A stretch of 14,753 nt of DNA from the NCBI GenBank assembly GCA_003447895.1, contig DLYC01000249.1, positions 7,836 to 22,588 on the forward strand, read 5' to 3'. Every line of letters begins with the position of its first letter. Within the stretch, counting starts at the first letter, position 1. Origin of the DNA: Lachnospiraceae bacterium (GTDB taxonomy: Bacteria; Bacillota; Clostridia; Lachnospirales; Lachnospiraceae). The notes beneath the pieces are model-generated. The model was not told the origin of the DNA. It was given only the letters and a program-made list of their open reading frames with translations, and did not search any database. Shown here piece by piece: positions 14,613 through 14,753 of this stretch. A program made the position numbers and the translations under genes.

Positions 14613-14753
14613 ATGATCCATTTTGCAGCCAAAATAGAGAGAAATGATCCGTGCTGGTGCGGAAGCGGAAAGAAGTATAAAAACTGCCATATGCGGTTTG
14701 ACGACAAGATAAAGAGCTATGCGCTGAAAGGGGTGATCACCCCGGACAGGAGC
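14613..14753 (+). CDS. map: SEC-C-tagged type I methionine aminopeptidase (N-terminal part)
   Basis: The first 47 residues of a gene that runs off the right edge. The N-terminus carries a SEC-C zinc motif, [17 protein letters not shown] (10-26), with the CxC...C/H metal ligands C14, C16, C25 and H26. In Clostridia this motif, followed by a short [12 protein letters not shown] helix, commonly heads the methionine aminopeptidase that removes initiator methionine from new proteins. The catalytic domain is outside the window, so the assignment rests on the tag alone; other SEC-C proteins such as SecA carry it at the C-terminus instead. ATG 14613 is preceded by the purine-rich AGGAAAGAAGAG. It has its own promoter and marks the end of the polysaccharide locus. 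Confidence 0.75.
   Translation, partial: MIHFAAKIERNDPCWCGSGKKYKNCHMRFDDKIKSYALKGVITPDRS

Overview
The window looks like a cell-surface polysaccharide (capsule or exopolysaccharide) locus from a Gram-positive anaerobe of the Clostridia, most likely Lachnospiraceae. I base this on AGGAG-type ribosome binding sites, TTGACA/TATAAT-type promoters, frequent GTG/TTG starts, a SEC-C-tagged methionine aminopeptidase next door, and pyruvyltransferase and FrhB-type Fe-S proteins in one locus. All supported genes are on the + strand. No tRNA, rRNA, CRISPR array, transposase or phage gene is visible. No gene-free stretch exceeds 300 bases. The three longest gaps (6028-6250, 6986-7208, 14419-14612) each hold regulatory structure.

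Layout. 1-105 is the tail of an unidentified gene. 206-6027 is a first block: a membrane-anchored DPM1-like GT2 glycosyltransferase, a GT4 glycosyltransferase behind its own extended -10 promoter, a polysaccharide pyruvyltransferase fused to a ferredoxin/FrhB redox module, and a short-chain dehydrogenase (SDR) fused to a TagD-like cytidylyltransferase. A strong intrinsic terminator (6101-6145) and a near-consensus promoter (6184-6212) then separate a second block, 6251-14418: a CDP-alcohol phosphatidyltransferase-like membrane protein, a Stealth-type sugar-phosphate transferase, a stand-alone pyruvyltransferase-family protein, a Wzy/O-antigen-ligase-like membrane protein, a Wzx-type flippase fused to a second ferredoxin/FrhB module, and a PPP-like metallophosphatase. 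A second terminator (14453-14495) closes this block. A separate promoter then drives the start of a methionine aminopeptidase gene, which runs off the window.

How the parts may work together. The glycosyltransferases would build a lipid-linked repeat unit. The SDR-cytidylyltransferase could make a CDP-activated polyol, which the CDP-alcohol transferase could attach. Stealth could add a sugar-1-phosphate (phosphodiester) linkage. The flippase and Wzy would export and polymerise the product. The most unusual feature is that two FrhB-type flavin/Fe-S modules are built into the pathway, one on a pyruvyltransferase and one on the flippase. My speculative reading is a MurA/MurB-like logic: a PEP-derived group is transferred and then reduced by ferredoxin electrons to a carboxyethyl (lactyl) ether, or a related sugar reduction takes place at the membrane. 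No initiating phosphoglycosyltransferase is in view, so the locus probably extends upstream.
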